Part shown: piece by piece, positions 42,277 to 50,241 of the stretch
How the letters are laid out: every line of letters begins with the position of its first letter
How positions within the stretch are numbered: position 1 is the first letter of the stretch
Origin: Pseudonocardia parietis
GTDB taxonomy: Bacteria > Actinomycetota > Actinomycetes > Mycobacteriales > Pseudonocardiaceae
NCBI RefSeq assembly: GCF_017876315.1
Contig: NZ_JAGINU010000001.1
Coordinates: forward strand, 5,890,001 to 5,954,000
DNA length: 64,000 nt
Reading direction: 5' to 3'
Position numbers and translations under genes: made by a program
The notes under the pieces: model-generated
Told to the model about the DNA's origin: nothing
Databases searched by the model: none
The model's input: only the letters and a program-made list of their open reading frames with translations

Positions 42277-43662
42277 GTGGCGGGGAACGAGCAGCTCAGG
42301 GCATTGCTGCTCGAAGCAGACTTCCTGGATCGCGATGGTCAGGTCGGACGCAAGCGGTTCGCTAGAGCCGTCACGGACGCAGCCGTCTCCCGCGGACTCC
42401 GCCGGACGTTCACGCACACCTACGTCACCCGCTGGATCAACGGCGCGATTCCCCGGGACGAGGAGACGCGAGCCTGCATCCTGCAGGCGATCGGCAGCCG
42501 GCTCGGGAGGGTGGTCCATTCCGACGAGGTGGGCTTCGGCGTGGGCCCACAGTTTTCGCCCGACATCGGTCTGGTCTATCCGAACGGCACAGACGACTCG
42601 GCCGCATCACTTGCTGCCCTGCTTCAGGCTGATCTTGCCGAGTCGCCGACCATCGTCTCGACGGCGGTCAGCCCGTCCGCATGGAGCGACGCCTCACTGT
42701 CCTGGCTGGTCAACACCCGAAGCCCTCGCGAATGGCAACCTCGGTCGATCGGCGCCGCAGACGTCGATCGCCTGCGACAGACCCGGCTGAGCTTCGACAT
42801 GCTCGACAACCGCTTCGGGGGTGGCCACGCCCGCCGCGCGCTCGTCGTGTACCTCCACGACGACCTCCCGAAGCTGTTGCGCGCCAGCGCCACTTCCGCG
42901 GTCCGACAAGAAGTTCTGGCGGCCAGTGCCGAGATCACCCAGCTCGCCGCCTGGGCGTCGTACGACATCGGTCATCACGGTCTGGCTCAGCGCTACTTCA
43001 TCCAGGCTCTCGGCCTCGCCGACGCAGCGGAGGACCGGAGCTTGGCAGCCAGCATCTTGGATGCGATGAGTCACCAGGCGACCTACCTGGGGAAGTACCG
43101 GGAAGCTGCGAACCTTGCCCGTGCCGCATCGCTCGGCACAGAGGGTCTCGGCGTTCCCATTCTGAGCGCCCACTTCCACGTCATGGAGGCACGCGCACTC
43201 GCCATGGCGGGCGACGCCGCCGGCTGCGACGCCGCGCTCGGAACGGCGACTGCGGCCTATGCGCGGCACTCCCCCGGCGACGGCCCGACCTGGATCCAGT
43301 ACTTCGACGAGGCCGAGTTCGCCGCCGAGATGGCGCACTGCAACCGAGACCTCGGACGTGCCACCGAAGCCAGCCGGTGGGCGTCGAAGGCACTGGCCGA
43401 CGCGAGCGGGAACTACGCCCGGAGCGACTTCTTCGCGACGATGGTGCTCGCCCATTCGCAGCTCGACGCCGACGAGCTTGAGGCCGGCGTCATGACGGCG
43501 TTGAACGCCCTCGAGCTCGGCGAGACGCTTCGCTCGGCACGCAGCGAACGCTACGTCGACGAGCTGCGGACGCGGCTGGCCCGCTTTCACGGCGCGCGCG
43601 TCCTCACCGACTTCGCCGAGCGCGCTCGTGCACTGAGGCTCTGGGCGCCACATGCTCAGTAG
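42277..43662 (+). CDS. HTH regulator with TPR-like C-terminus
   Basis: A 461-residue protein. The first 80 residues look like an XRE-type HTH (RKRFARAVTDAAVSRGLR RTFTHTYVTRWINGAIPRDE); the remainder is helical with TPR-like repeats (AEITQLAAWASYDIGHHGLA, RSLAASILDAMSHQATYLGK, YREAANLARAASL, HFHVMEARALAMAG). This architecture is common in Streptomyces-type regulators that sense small peptides or partners. GTG at 42277 has GGAGGGGG four bases upstream. It overlaps the 3' end of the convergent phosphotransferase gene by 7 bp. Possibly the activator or cargo regulator of the element. Confidence 0.7.
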   Translation: MAGNEQLRALLLEADFLDRDGQVGRKRFARAVTDAAVSRGLRRTFTHTYVTRWINGAIPRDEETRACILQAIGSRLGRVVHSDEVGFGVGPQFSPDIGLVYPNGTDDSAASLAALLQADLAESPTIVSTAVSPSAWSDASLSWLVNTRSPREWQPRSIGAADVDRLRQTRLSFDMLDNRFGGGHARRALVVYLHDDLPKLLRASATSAVRQEVLAASAEITQLAAWASYDIGHHGLAQRYFIQALGLADAAEDRSLAASILDAMSHQATYLGKYREAANLARAASLGTEGLGVPILSAHFHVMEARALAMAGDAAGCDAALGTATAAYARHSPGDGPTWIQYFDEAEFAAEMAHCNRDLGRATEASRWASKALADASGNYARSDFFATMVLAHSQLDADELEAGVMTALNALELGETLRSARSERYVDELRTRLARFHGARVLTDFAERARALRLWAPHAQ

Positions 43663-44600
43663 GCCGACCAGTCCCGCCGACTCGCGCCGGTCCGGATCGC
43701 GGCAATCCGCTTGGCCGCCTCAGCCGCGGACTTCTCCGAGTGCGCGGCCTGCTTGCTCAGCCACGCCGTCATCGCGATCTCGCGCATGTCCGCCAGCTGT
43801 TCGTAGCCCTCCCAGTCGCGGAGGTCGTGGCCGTAGACGTCCACGAAACGCCGATATTCCTCGGGGCTGTGCCAGCCGAGCCGGTCGGCGAACAGAGCCG
43901 TCTGAATAAGGTCCCATTCGCGCGGCCCGGTCGCGAAACTGTCCAGGTCGATCAGGACCGGTCGGTCGTCGCGGTCGAGAATCACGTTGCCGACGTTGGC
44001 ATCACCGTGGATCACACCACGCGGGAGTGCGAAGGGCAGGCCAGGAAGGGTCTTCCGTGCCCACGAGTACCGCTCCCGGAGAAAGGACTCGTCGGCCTCG
44101 GCGAGTCCTGGGAACAGGGGCACTGCGTCGTCGGGATCACCGAAGGGCCGCAACGCCGGGAGTTCGAGCTCGGCCGGCGCGGCGAGCTGGTGCAGATCCC
44201 TGATGAGTGCTGCGACGTCGTCGATCTCTGCGTAGCGCTCGTCGTCTGCCGCTGACTTCCAAAACGTCACCACGCGACCGTCGGCCTCGATCGGCTGCTC
44301 GACGTCGATGACCCGTGCGGCGGGGAAGTCGACGCTCTCGAGCCATCTCGCGACGGCCACCTGCCTAGCGGCACCATCGACCGGTACGCCCGGGCGTGAG
44401 ACCCGGGCGATGACCTCGTCCGGGAGCCTGAACACTGCGTTCGAGCCGTAGCGGATGAGAGTGGACGGATCGTGGGCGAGCCGCGCTGCGGAGGCAGCCT
44501 GCTGTAGAGCGGGGGCCGGGTCGTCGCTCTCGCGCTCGGCCGCCTTGGCGTCGCTGATCGCGCACCTCGAATCTCTTGTCGGAACCGCCGCCGTCGTCAC
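43656..44600 (-). CDS. Phosphotransferase of the APH/choline kinase-like fold
   Basis: A 314-residue aminoglycoside-phosphotransferase-fold kinase. The catalytic loop VIHGDANVGNVILD gives the HxDxxxxN motif and LIDLDSFATGPREWDL the metal-binding Asp motif. N-terminal residues include SNAVFRLPDEVIARVSRPG as the nucleotide-binding part. Many such proteins phosphorylate small molecules or antibiotics, but no substrate is implied here. GTG at 44600 is chosen because upstream frame is Arg/Pro-rich. It is convergent with the HTH-TPR gene and may be element cargo. Confidence 0.75.
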   Translation of the reverse strand: MTTAAVPTRDSRCAISDAKAAERESDDPAPALQQAASAARLAHDPSTLIRYGSNAVFRLPDEVIARVSRPGVPVDGAARQVAVARWLESVDFPAARVIDVEQPIEADGRVVTFWKSAADDERYAEIDDVAALIRDLHQLAAPAELELPALRPFGDPDDAVPLFPGLAEADESFLRERYSWARKTLPGLPFALPRGVIHGDANVGNVILDRDDRPVLIDLDSFATGPREWDLIQTALFADRLGWHSPEEYRRFVDVYGHDLRDWEGYEQLADMREIAMTAWLSKQAAHSEKSAAEAAKRIAAIRTGASRRDWSAY

Positions 44601-44628
44601 CCCGAGCCTAGGTCGGGGCGCGCCGGCG

Positions 44629-44877
44629 TCAGTCGGTCGGATAGATGCGCCGTGTGAAGGACACAGATTGCTCGACACCGTCGACGAACCAGGCGACGGA
44701 ACGCCGCGTGCCCAGCCGGCCCACGTGAAAGCTGGTGACCGAGGTAGACAGGACTCGGTCATCACTGGAGCGCGACTGGGCATATGTGCGCGCCTCCCCC
44801 TCGGTGCGGAAGACGATCTCGACCGCGCCGACGTCATCGGCCTTGGTCGCATGGACGGAGTAGACCGTGTCCGACAC
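44629..44877 (-). CDS. Small hypothetical protein
   Basis: An 82-residue protein starting at GTG 44877, chosen because GGGAGG lies five bases upstream (an ATG at 44889 is also possible). It reads VSDTVYSVHATKADDVGAVE then IVFRTEGEARTYAQSRS and RRSVAWFVDGVEQSVSF: alternating strands and one helix, a small alpha-beta protein. No family is recognised. It sits 28 bp before the phosphotransferase gene start on the same strand, so it may be co-transcribed with it. Confidence 0.55.
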   Translation of the reverse strand: MSDTVYSVHATKADDVGAVEIVFRTEGEARTYAQSRSSDDRVLSTSVTSFHVGRLGTRRSVAWFVDGVEQSVSFTRRIYPTD

Positions 44878-44902
44878 AGCACCTCCCATAGTTGCGTCAA
44901 TC

Positions 44903-44921
44903 TACGACATAGTACGACATA
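44903..44921. promoter_or_regulatory. Direct repeat TACGACATA, candidate operator
   Basis: Two 9-bp direct repeats TACGACATA with a 10-bp period (44903-44911, 44913-44921), one helical turn apart, in the 83-bp divergent gap between the small protein and the MerR-like gene. Confidence 0.45.
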
Positions 44922-44960
44922 CGCCGCCGGAGCGGTGATCAGCTACTTAGCCTGCGTGTC

Positions 44961-45143
44961 GTGGGCAGGCTGGTGACGAGCGGAGAGCTCGCCAAGGAGC
45001 TGGGCCTGAGCCTGCGCACGATCCAGCGCTACATCGCCGGCGGCGTGATCACGCCAGAGTTCCGGACGGCCGGCGGGCACACGAGGTGGGACCCGGACTC
45101 GGTGCGTGAGCAGCTACGGAAACTGCACGAGCAGGACACCTGA
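44961..45143 (+). CDS. Small MerR-like HTH protein
   Basis: A 60-residue DNA-binding protein: LVTSGELAKELGLSLRTIQR, IAGGVITPEFRTAGGHTRWD and VREQLRKLHEQDT. This is the HTH-wing unit of the MerR/excisionase superfamily (BldC-like), without an effector domain. GTG start at 44961; an in-frame GTG at 44973 is also possible. It could be a second excision or copy-control factor of the element, or a regulator of the divergent small gene. Confidence 0.72.
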   Translation: MGRLVTSGELAKELGLSLRTIQRYIAGGVITPEFRTAGGHTRWDPDSVREQLRKLHEQDT

Positions 45144-45570
45144 TCCGACTCAGGGACGGACGGGTTCATCGCACTCAGGGCAGAACGGCTCGAACCCTCG
45201 GCGTGGTTCTGAGTCATGTTGTCGTGCATGGCTTGTGCTCCCTGGCCGGTTGGCGGGGCAGTCGGCGGACGCCGCATCGCCGTGGGAGCGCCCGTCGCTG
45301 CGTCGCAGGGGCCCCGGACCAAGCCAGAGCGGCAGATGCTTTCGGGCGCAGCGGACCTGAAGGGCCGAGAGGATCTCTGCCGCACCGGCTTTGTCCGGCG
45401 GGGGCGGCGTAGCGAAGCTCCGGCCGAGGTCGACGAACACTGCCGCCGCAGGCCCGCCATCGCTTCGTGGCCCCGGGGCGGCCTTGAGCCCCCTGCGGTC
45501 GGGCCGCGGCAGGTTCTTCGCCGCGGCCCGACCGCGACGGCACAGCCCGACAGGTCCGCTACGCGCAGCG
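45144..45570. other. Intergenic region, possible tiny zinc-ribbon gene
   Basis: No gene is firmly supported. On the minus strand a frame ending at 45150 contains DCPANRPGSTSHARQHDSEP and ends GFEPFCPECDEPVRP, with a Cys-pair that looks like a zinc ribbon; its start is unclear. A terminator hairpin closes the right side. Confidence 0.25.
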
Positions 45571-45601
45571 GCGGCCCGGCGGGAGACTCCCGCCGGGCCG
45601 C
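45571..45601 (-). terminator. Strong hairpin after the Rv3235-like gene
   Basis: Perfect 14-bp stem (45571-45584 with 45588-45601) and 3-base loop, five bases after the stop codon. No T tract. Confidence 0.75.
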
Positions 45602-45605
45602 TGCC

Positions 45606-46106
45606 TCACAAGATCCGGAGCGTGTCGCAGACCCAGTTCTCCAGGCAGGTCAGTTCGAACGACGCCGCAACCGCTCGACGGCGCCCCCGAATGGCCACCG
45701 ACGCTGCGACCTCCACCGCCCCCTCGTGCGGCTGGGACGGGTGGAAGCTCAGCAACCGGACCCCGCCGGGCAGGCCGCCCGGGCCGAGCGGGATCGCCCG
45801 CAGGTAGCGGATCACCCGGGGGGCGGCGATCTTCGTCATCTGGCGGGCCGGACGTCGTCCGTCGAGCATCTCCATCAGCAGCGCCAACGCGCGGAACGCG
45901 CTCCTGATGGCCGCCGCATCAGGCACGACGTCCGTGACGGGATCCGGCATGGCCTGCAGGCCGATGCTCGGCTCCTGGACCGGATCAGGACGCCCGCAGG
46001 TCGGGCACTGCCGCTGAGTGAGCCCTCCGCTGTGAACCCGGCGGACGATAGGTCGCCCGAGAATGGTCTCGTTGTCGTTCTCCTCGTGGTTGACGTGCTT
46101 CGGCAT
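45606..46106 (-). CDS. Rv3235-family (DUF6459-like) protein
   Basis: A 166-residue protein of the Rv3235-like group. After an acidic start (KHVNHEENDNETI) there is a CPTCGRPDP zinc-ribbon-like pair and then the family core: IRSAFRALALLMEMLDGRRP and ARQMTKIAAPRVIRYLRAI, with a C-terminal strand region (AVAASFELTCLENWVCDTL). Homologues occur next to secA in mycobacteria; function unknown. The presence of a copy in a mobile element is unusual. ATG at 46106 with GAGGGAG upstream; longer frame rejected as Arg/Gly-rich. Confidence 0.62.
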   Translation of the reverse strand: MPKHVNHEENDNETILGRPIVRRVHSGGLTQRQCPTCGRPDPVQEPSIGLQAMPDPVTDVVPDAAAIRSAFRALALLMEMLDGRRPARQMTKIAAPRVIRYLRAIPLGPGGLPGGVRLLSFHPSQPHEGAVEVAASVAIRGRRRAVAASFELTCLENWVCDTLRIL

Positions 46107-46431
46107 GACGGGCTCCCTCGGTCGGTGGAACCAGCCCGGTGAGCATTGAAGTCGGTGGGCCGGTAGCGGGGCGCGGTGCGAAGCGCCCGCCCCTGTCCTC
46201 CGCGCCCGACTCCGCCCGGCGAGGCTCGCGGTCACGGGCGGCCGCAGGCCGTCGGCGCAGCCGATGCGCAGCACCCTGGACCGTGAGACCGGGCGGAGTA
46301 AGCGGCCCACCAATCAGGGCAGCCCGGCCTACGGCCGGCCCGCGGCGGCTCTGCCGCCCTCGCTTTCGCGTTGTCCACAGGCGCGCGCCGCGAGCCCCAC
46401 ACAGTCGTGAGAACCGCCTACCGTCCTCGCC
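46107..46431. other. Divergent intergenic region
   Basis: 325 bp between the Rv3235-like gene and the 161-residue gene. Very GC-rich with short GCCGGCC/GGGCGC-type repeats; no gene or clear operator seen. It must carry both promoters. Confidence 0.4.
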
Positions 46432-46917
46432 ATGGGCGACACCCACCGCCGGTACCTACCGGGGCTCCTACCGAACAGCCATCCCGCCGCCTCGACCGAG
46501 CTGCGGCTGGCTGAGACGGCCCGCGTGACATCGGACTTCGCGCGGGGGATGGTCCCCACAGGTTCGCCGGCAGTGCTGTTGCCCGGAGTTCTCGTCGACG
46601 ACGCGATTCAGCTCATGCGCCATGCGCAGGACGTGCTGGCCTCGGCGGTCCGAGTTGAGCTGGCCGCGGGCACGAGCCGGCGCGCGCTGGCCGACGCCCT
46701 CGGGGAGCACGAAGACGCGACGCGCAGTCGGTCCGAGATGCTCCTCGACGAAGTTCCCGCTGCCATATCGTCCGAAGATCTGGCCGACCGGCTGTTCGAT
46801 CTTGACGCCTGGGTCCGTCGACACCACGAAGACGACGACTCCAGGCTCACGGCGCACCCCGTGACCGACGCTGTGCTCGGGCACCTGCATGCTCCTCCGG
46901 CCGACCAGCGGGATTGA
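46432..46917 (+). CDS. Hypothetical helical protein next to integrase
   Basis: A 161-residue acidic protein, mostly helical. The middle reads MRHAQDVLASAVRVELAAGT and SRRALADALGEHEDATRSR, which resembles an HTH, followed by EMLLDEVPAAISSEDLADRL. No family recognised. It is convergent with the integrase gene, 6 bp apart, and likely belongs to the integration module. Confidence 0.6.
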   Translation: MGDTHRRYLPGLLPNSHPAASTELRLAETARVTSDFARGMVPTGSPAVLLPGVLVDDAIQLMRHAQDVLASAVRVELAAGTSRRALADALGEHEDATRSRSEMLLDEVPAAISSEDLADRLFDLDAWVRRHHEDDDSRLTAHPVTDAVLGHLHAPPADQRD

Positions 46918-46923
46918 CGGCGT

Positions 46924-48708
46924 TCAGGGCGCCGCTACGAACGTCTTGAGCCGCTCCTTCAGCACCGGGTCCGAGACCTCCAGCGTGAAGTCGTCGAGTT
47001 CAGAAGGATCGCGGCCGTCGCGGCGTACTGCGCCCACCAGCAGCTCACGTAGCCCAGGGGCATCTTCAGGATCGGCCTCTGCGGAAAAGTCCGCGATCAC
47101 GTAGCCGCGACGCCGGACGACGAAATCGAGGAGACGGCGCTGCGGTGCGAGCGGCGCCGTCTCCTCAGGCACCGCCGCGGTGCTGACCGCGGGCTCGGTC
47201 GGCTGCTCAGGCGCAAGAACAACGGCGCCTCCGCCCGCCTGGGTACGGACCACGCCCCAGGTCTGCAGCAGGTCGAGCGCCTTGTACGCCGTACCGACGC
47301 CGACCTCGTACTCGCGAGCCAGCCTGTTGATCGCCGGAAGTTGCTCGCCCTCCGAGAGCTCACCCGCCTCGATCCTCCGCAGGATCGCCGCGGCCGTCTT
47401 CTCGAACGGCAACCGTGGCGCGGTCCGTGCACGTTCCACCGCCGACACGGACGTCGGCCTTTCCGGTAGCCGGGCGGTGATCCCCGCCGCGGCGCGTTGG
47501 TCGGCCTCGGCCAGCCAGGCGGCATAGACCCGCAGCGTCGTGACCCCGCCGCCGCTGTGGCCCAGACGGCCCGCGACCGTGCGGATGTCCATGCCGGCGG
47601 CGATCAGCTCGGTCGCCGAGTAGTGCCGCAGGCCGTGGAAGTGGGTCTCGAGGCCCAGTCGCTTCGCCATCCGGGTGTAGCGCTGTCCGACCGACGACGG
47701 CACCAGGGACTCGCTGCTGTCCGCGGACTGCGAGAACACGAAGGACGCACCGGTCAGCTCGCGCCCGAGCTGAGCGGCAGCCTCCTCGGCCCGCGCCTTG
47801 TGCTCCGCGAGCACTGCGGTCGTCTCCTCATCGAGGGTGACCCGGCGCTGCTGATGGGTCTTGGTGTCCTTCTCGACCAGGTTCCGACGCCCGTCGGTGG
47901 CGATCGCCCGGCGGATCTGCACGGTCCGGCCGTCGAGGTCGACGTTGCGCCAGCGCAGCGCACACACCTCGCCACGGCGCGCGCCCGTCGTCATCGTGAA
48001 CCAGACCAACGCCCCCCAGTCCGGATCCGCGGAGGCCTCCTCGATCAGCTTCGCCGCCTCGGCAGGCGTCGGTGGCTGCGGGTCCGGCGGCTTCGGTGCG
48101 GGAACTTCGGCCTGCACGACGGGGCTCGTCGCCACCCACCGCCAGCGCACAGCCCTCTTATACGCGCCGCTGAGGACGTGGTGCACGTGCCGGATCGTCG
48201 TGTTCGACAGCGGCTTACAGACATGCGGACGGCAGCGCTCGTCGCACTCATGCGGCCGCGGGGTCCGATGATCGACGACCTTGCTGCGGGGCTTGCAGTG
48301 GACCCGGCAGCGACGGAGCTCGGCATAGAGCGAGTCCAGCTCGTCCGGGCCCAGCGCGCCGGCCTTCTTGCTGCCGACGAACGGCCGGACGTGCTTGTCC
48401 AGATACCGCTCGTACATCAGGTGCGTACTGGCGCTGACGTCGAGCATCTCGAGGTAGCGATCGAGGAGTTGGTTCACCGTGGCCGAGGTTCGGGGGCTTC
48501 GACGCTCGTCGACCTCGTTCAGCATGCGGGTGCGTGCTGCCTCGGCCTGAGCCTCCGCCCGGGGGCCGGCTGAGATGATCTCCGTCAGGTAGTGACGGCG
48601 CCCTGTGACGGCGTCGAAACCCGCGTAAACACGCACACGCAGGCCTCCGCTTGGCAGCGCGTCGATGCCTCCGCGTGGCCGCCTCCGGCTGCCCTTCCTG
48701 GTCGCCAT
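46924..48708 (-). CDS. Tyrosine integrase fused to a GntR winged helix
   Basis: A 594-residue integrase. Residues 1-70 form the AP2-like arm-binding part, 73-200 the core-binding domain with a Cys/His-rich insert (Cys134, Cys138, Cys155, Cys159, Cys164), 210-400 the catalytic domain with Arg244 (TGARRGEVC), His358 and Arg361 (HFHGLRH), His384 (GRLGHSG) and Tyr395 (RVYAAW). Residues about 433-500 are a complete GntR winged helix (ILRRIEAGELSEGEQLPAIN, VGTAYKALDLLQTWGVV), followed by an acidic tail of about 90 residues. The gene ends 7 bp from the convergent gene and starts 91 bp from the tRNA-Val, the presumed att site. Confidence 0.92.
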   Translation of the reverse strand: MATRKGSRRRPRGGIDALPSGGLRVRVYAGFDAVTGRRHYLTEIISAGPRAEAQAEAARTRMLNEVDERRSPRTSATVNQLLDRYLEMLDVSASTHLMYERYLDKHVRPFVGSKKAGALGPDELDSLYAELRRCRVHCKPRSKVVDHRTPRPHECDERCRPHVCKPLSNTTIRHVHHVLSGAYKRAVRWRWVATSPVVQAEVPAPKPPDPQPPTPAEAAKLIEEASADPDWGALVWFTMTTGARRGEVCALRWRNVDLDGRTVQIRRAIATDGRRNLVEKDTKTHQQRRVTLDEETTAVLAEHKARAEEAAAQLGRELTGASFVFSQSADSSESLVPSSVGQRYTRMAKRLGLETHFHGLRHYSATELIAAGMDIRTVAGRLGHSGGGVTTLRVYAAWLAEADQRAAAGITARLPERPTSVSAVERARTAPRLPFEKTAAAILRRIEAGELSEGEQLPAINRLAREYEVGVGTAYKALDLLQTWGVVRTQAGGGAVVLAPEQPTEPAVSTAAVPEETAPLAPQRRLLDFVVRRRGYVIADFSAEADPEDAPGLRELLVGAVRRDGRDPSELDDFTLEVSDPVLKERLKTFVAAP

Positions 48709-48798
48709 GACAGCACGATAGGGGCCGTTCGCGTCACGTTTGATGTCACGACACGCCCGCGCTGAGCGGGCCTGACCAACGAACTACCTGGTCGGACG

Positions 48799-48873
48799 TG
48801 GTGGGCGCGGCAGGGTTCGAACCTGCGACCGCTCGGGTGTAAACCGAGTGCTCTCCCGCTGAGCTACGCGCCC
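48799..48873 (-). tRNA. tRNA-Val (anticodon TAC), CCA encoded
   Basis: Acceptor stem GGGCGCG pairs with CGCGCCC, a D loop TAGCTCAGCGGGAGAGC, anticodon arm CTCGG TTTACAC CCGAG with anticodon TAC, variable loop and T arm GCAGG TTCGAAC CCTGC, then A and CCA (48799-48801). The 3' end faces the integrase gene, the usual arrangement at an attachment site. No duplicate of its 3' half was seen elsewhere in the window. Confidence 0.95.
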
Positions 48874-48907
48874 TCACGACCCGGAGCACGTCCGGGCCCG
48901 AAGAGTC

Positions 48908-49387
48908 TCACATGGCATCGAGCGCCCGTCGCCACCCGTCCTGGTCCCGCGGCTCCCCCGGCTGGTTCACCTCGGCGAAGGAGACGACCCCGTCCAGTTC
49001 GACGAGGAACGTCCCCCGCACCGCCATCCCCTTGTCGGAGTTGAAGACCCCGTACGAGGACGCGACCGAACCGTGCGGCCAGAAGTCCGACAGCAACGGG
49101 AACGTGAAGCCCGCGGAGGAAGCCCAGGCTCCCAGCGCGAAGGTCGGATCGCACGAGATCGCCAGGACCTGCGTCGACGGGTTCTGGAACGCCGGGAGCG
49201 ACGCCTGCACGCTCGCGAGCTCCCCACCACAGATCCCCGAGAAGGCGAACGGGTAGAAGACCACGAGGGCTCGTCGCCCCGACGACAGGACCGACGTCAG
49301 CGAAACCTGCTGACGATCCTGGTCGGGCAGGGTGAAGGACGGAGCCGGGGCTCCCACCGCGGGTGGCACGGTGACCACCGTAGCCAC
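48908..49387 (-). CDS. ahpE: AhpE-like peroxiredoxin
   Basis: A 159-residue thioredoxin-fold peroxiredoxin. The peroxidatic site is PFAFSGIC (Cys53) with the conserved Thr replaced by Ser; a second Cys lies at about 78 (AISCDPTFAL) and WPHGSVASSYGVF is the family's conserved substrate region. It reduces peroxides using a thiol partner (mycothiol/mycoredoxin in related species). It is the first chromosomal gene after the tRNA, with DUF3052 and aceE next, the same neighbourhood as in mycobacteria. Confidence 0.85.
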   Translation of the reverse strand: MATVVTVPPAVGAPAPSFTLPDQDRQQVSLTSVLSSGRRALVVFYPFAFSGICGGELASVQASLPAFQNPSTQVLAISCDPTFALGAWASSAGFTFPLLSDFWPHGSVASSYGVFNSDKGMAVRGTFLVELDGVVSFAEVNQPGEPRDQDGWRRALDAM

Positions 49388-49401
49388 CCGCGGGGAGAAG
49401 A

Positions 49402-49833
49402 TCAGCCCTTGCCCTTGCCCTGCTTCGGCGGAACCAGCTTCGAACCCACCCAGTCCGCACCGAGGGTGGCGTTCGAGGTCTGCGACAGACCGGCTGTGGG
49501 GGCCGCCTCCGCGATCTCGGACGGCTGGAGGTGACCGTCCCGGCCCGTCTTGGGTGTCAGCACCCAGACCACTCCGTCATCCGCCAGCGGGGTACGGGCG
49601 TCGACGAGTGTGTCGACGAGGTCACCGTCCCCCTCGCGGAACCAGAGCAGGACGACGTCGATGACCTCCTGGGCATCCTCGTCCAGCAGTTCCTCACCGA
49701 TCGTCTCCTCGACGGCGGTTCTCATCTGCTCGTCGACATCGGTGTCGTAACCGAGTTCCTGAACGATCATGCCCGGCTTGACGCCGAGCTTCCCCGCGAT
49801 GTCGGACGCACCGGCATCAGCCGCGGTCACCAC
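49402..49833 (-). CDS. DUF3052 protein
   Basis: A 143-residue DUF3052 protein, common in actinobacteria beside aceE. Features: ASDIAGKLGVKPGMIVQELG, YDTDVDEQMRTAVEETIGEE, DVVLLWFREGDGDLVDTLVDARTPL and LTPKTGRDGHLQPSEIAEAAPTAGL. The family has been linked to S-adenosyl-L-methionine-independent small-molecule or stress roles without firm proof. GTG at 49833 is used because AGAGGGG lies five bases upstream. It is divergent from aceE and precedes ahpE on the same strand. Confidence 0.8.
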   Translation of the reverse strand: MVTAADAGASDIAGKLGVKPGMIVQELGYDTDVDEQMRTAVEETIGEELLDEDAQEVIDVVLLWFREGDGDLVDTLVDARTPLADDGVVWVLTPKTGRDGHLQPSEIAEAAPTAGLSQTSNATLGADWVGSKLVPPKQGKGKG

Positions 49834-50241
49834 TCGTTCCCCTCTCACGCTGCTCACGCAGTCCATCGTCATCGGTTCCGCGCGGGGGCGCCACCCCTCT
49901 CACGGAATCGGATGGGGCATCCGATCACGGGAGGACGACCGGATGCAACCGTGAGCAGGCCGGACGAGCCCGAACCGCCCGGAGTGGCAGCTCACGTTCA
50001 GTTGCGCACCGGTAGTACCTATCCTCGCTCCCACGCCCCGTAACCCGCTCCTCCGCGAGGGATGCGAGGTTTCGGGCCCGCGCCCGAAGGGGCACGATGG
50101 AGCCATCACGCCCGCCCGACCCGGTCGGCGGCGCCGTGGCCGCCGCCCCACCGACCCCCGGGGGCGGCCGGGCACGGACGCGGGCGGGTGGAAGAAGGGC
50201 CGGGCGATCCCGGCCACCGACAGACCAGGCAGGGAGAACCC
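49834..50241. promoter_or_regulatory. Divergent DUF3052/aceE promoter region
   Basis: About 400 bp without a gene. It contains an 8-bp inverted repeat ATCGGATG-GGG-CATCCGAT at 49907-49925, which could be an operator near the DUF3052 start or a weak terminator. The strong-looking long minus-strand frame across this region and aceE is a shadow of the GC-rich coding strand. Confidence 0.4.

Noticed and set aside
45185..45215. Partial copy of the tRNA-Val T arm as an att site
   Set aside because: Only about ten bases (GGCTCGAACCCT) resemble a T arm; the acceptor stem and orientation do not match.
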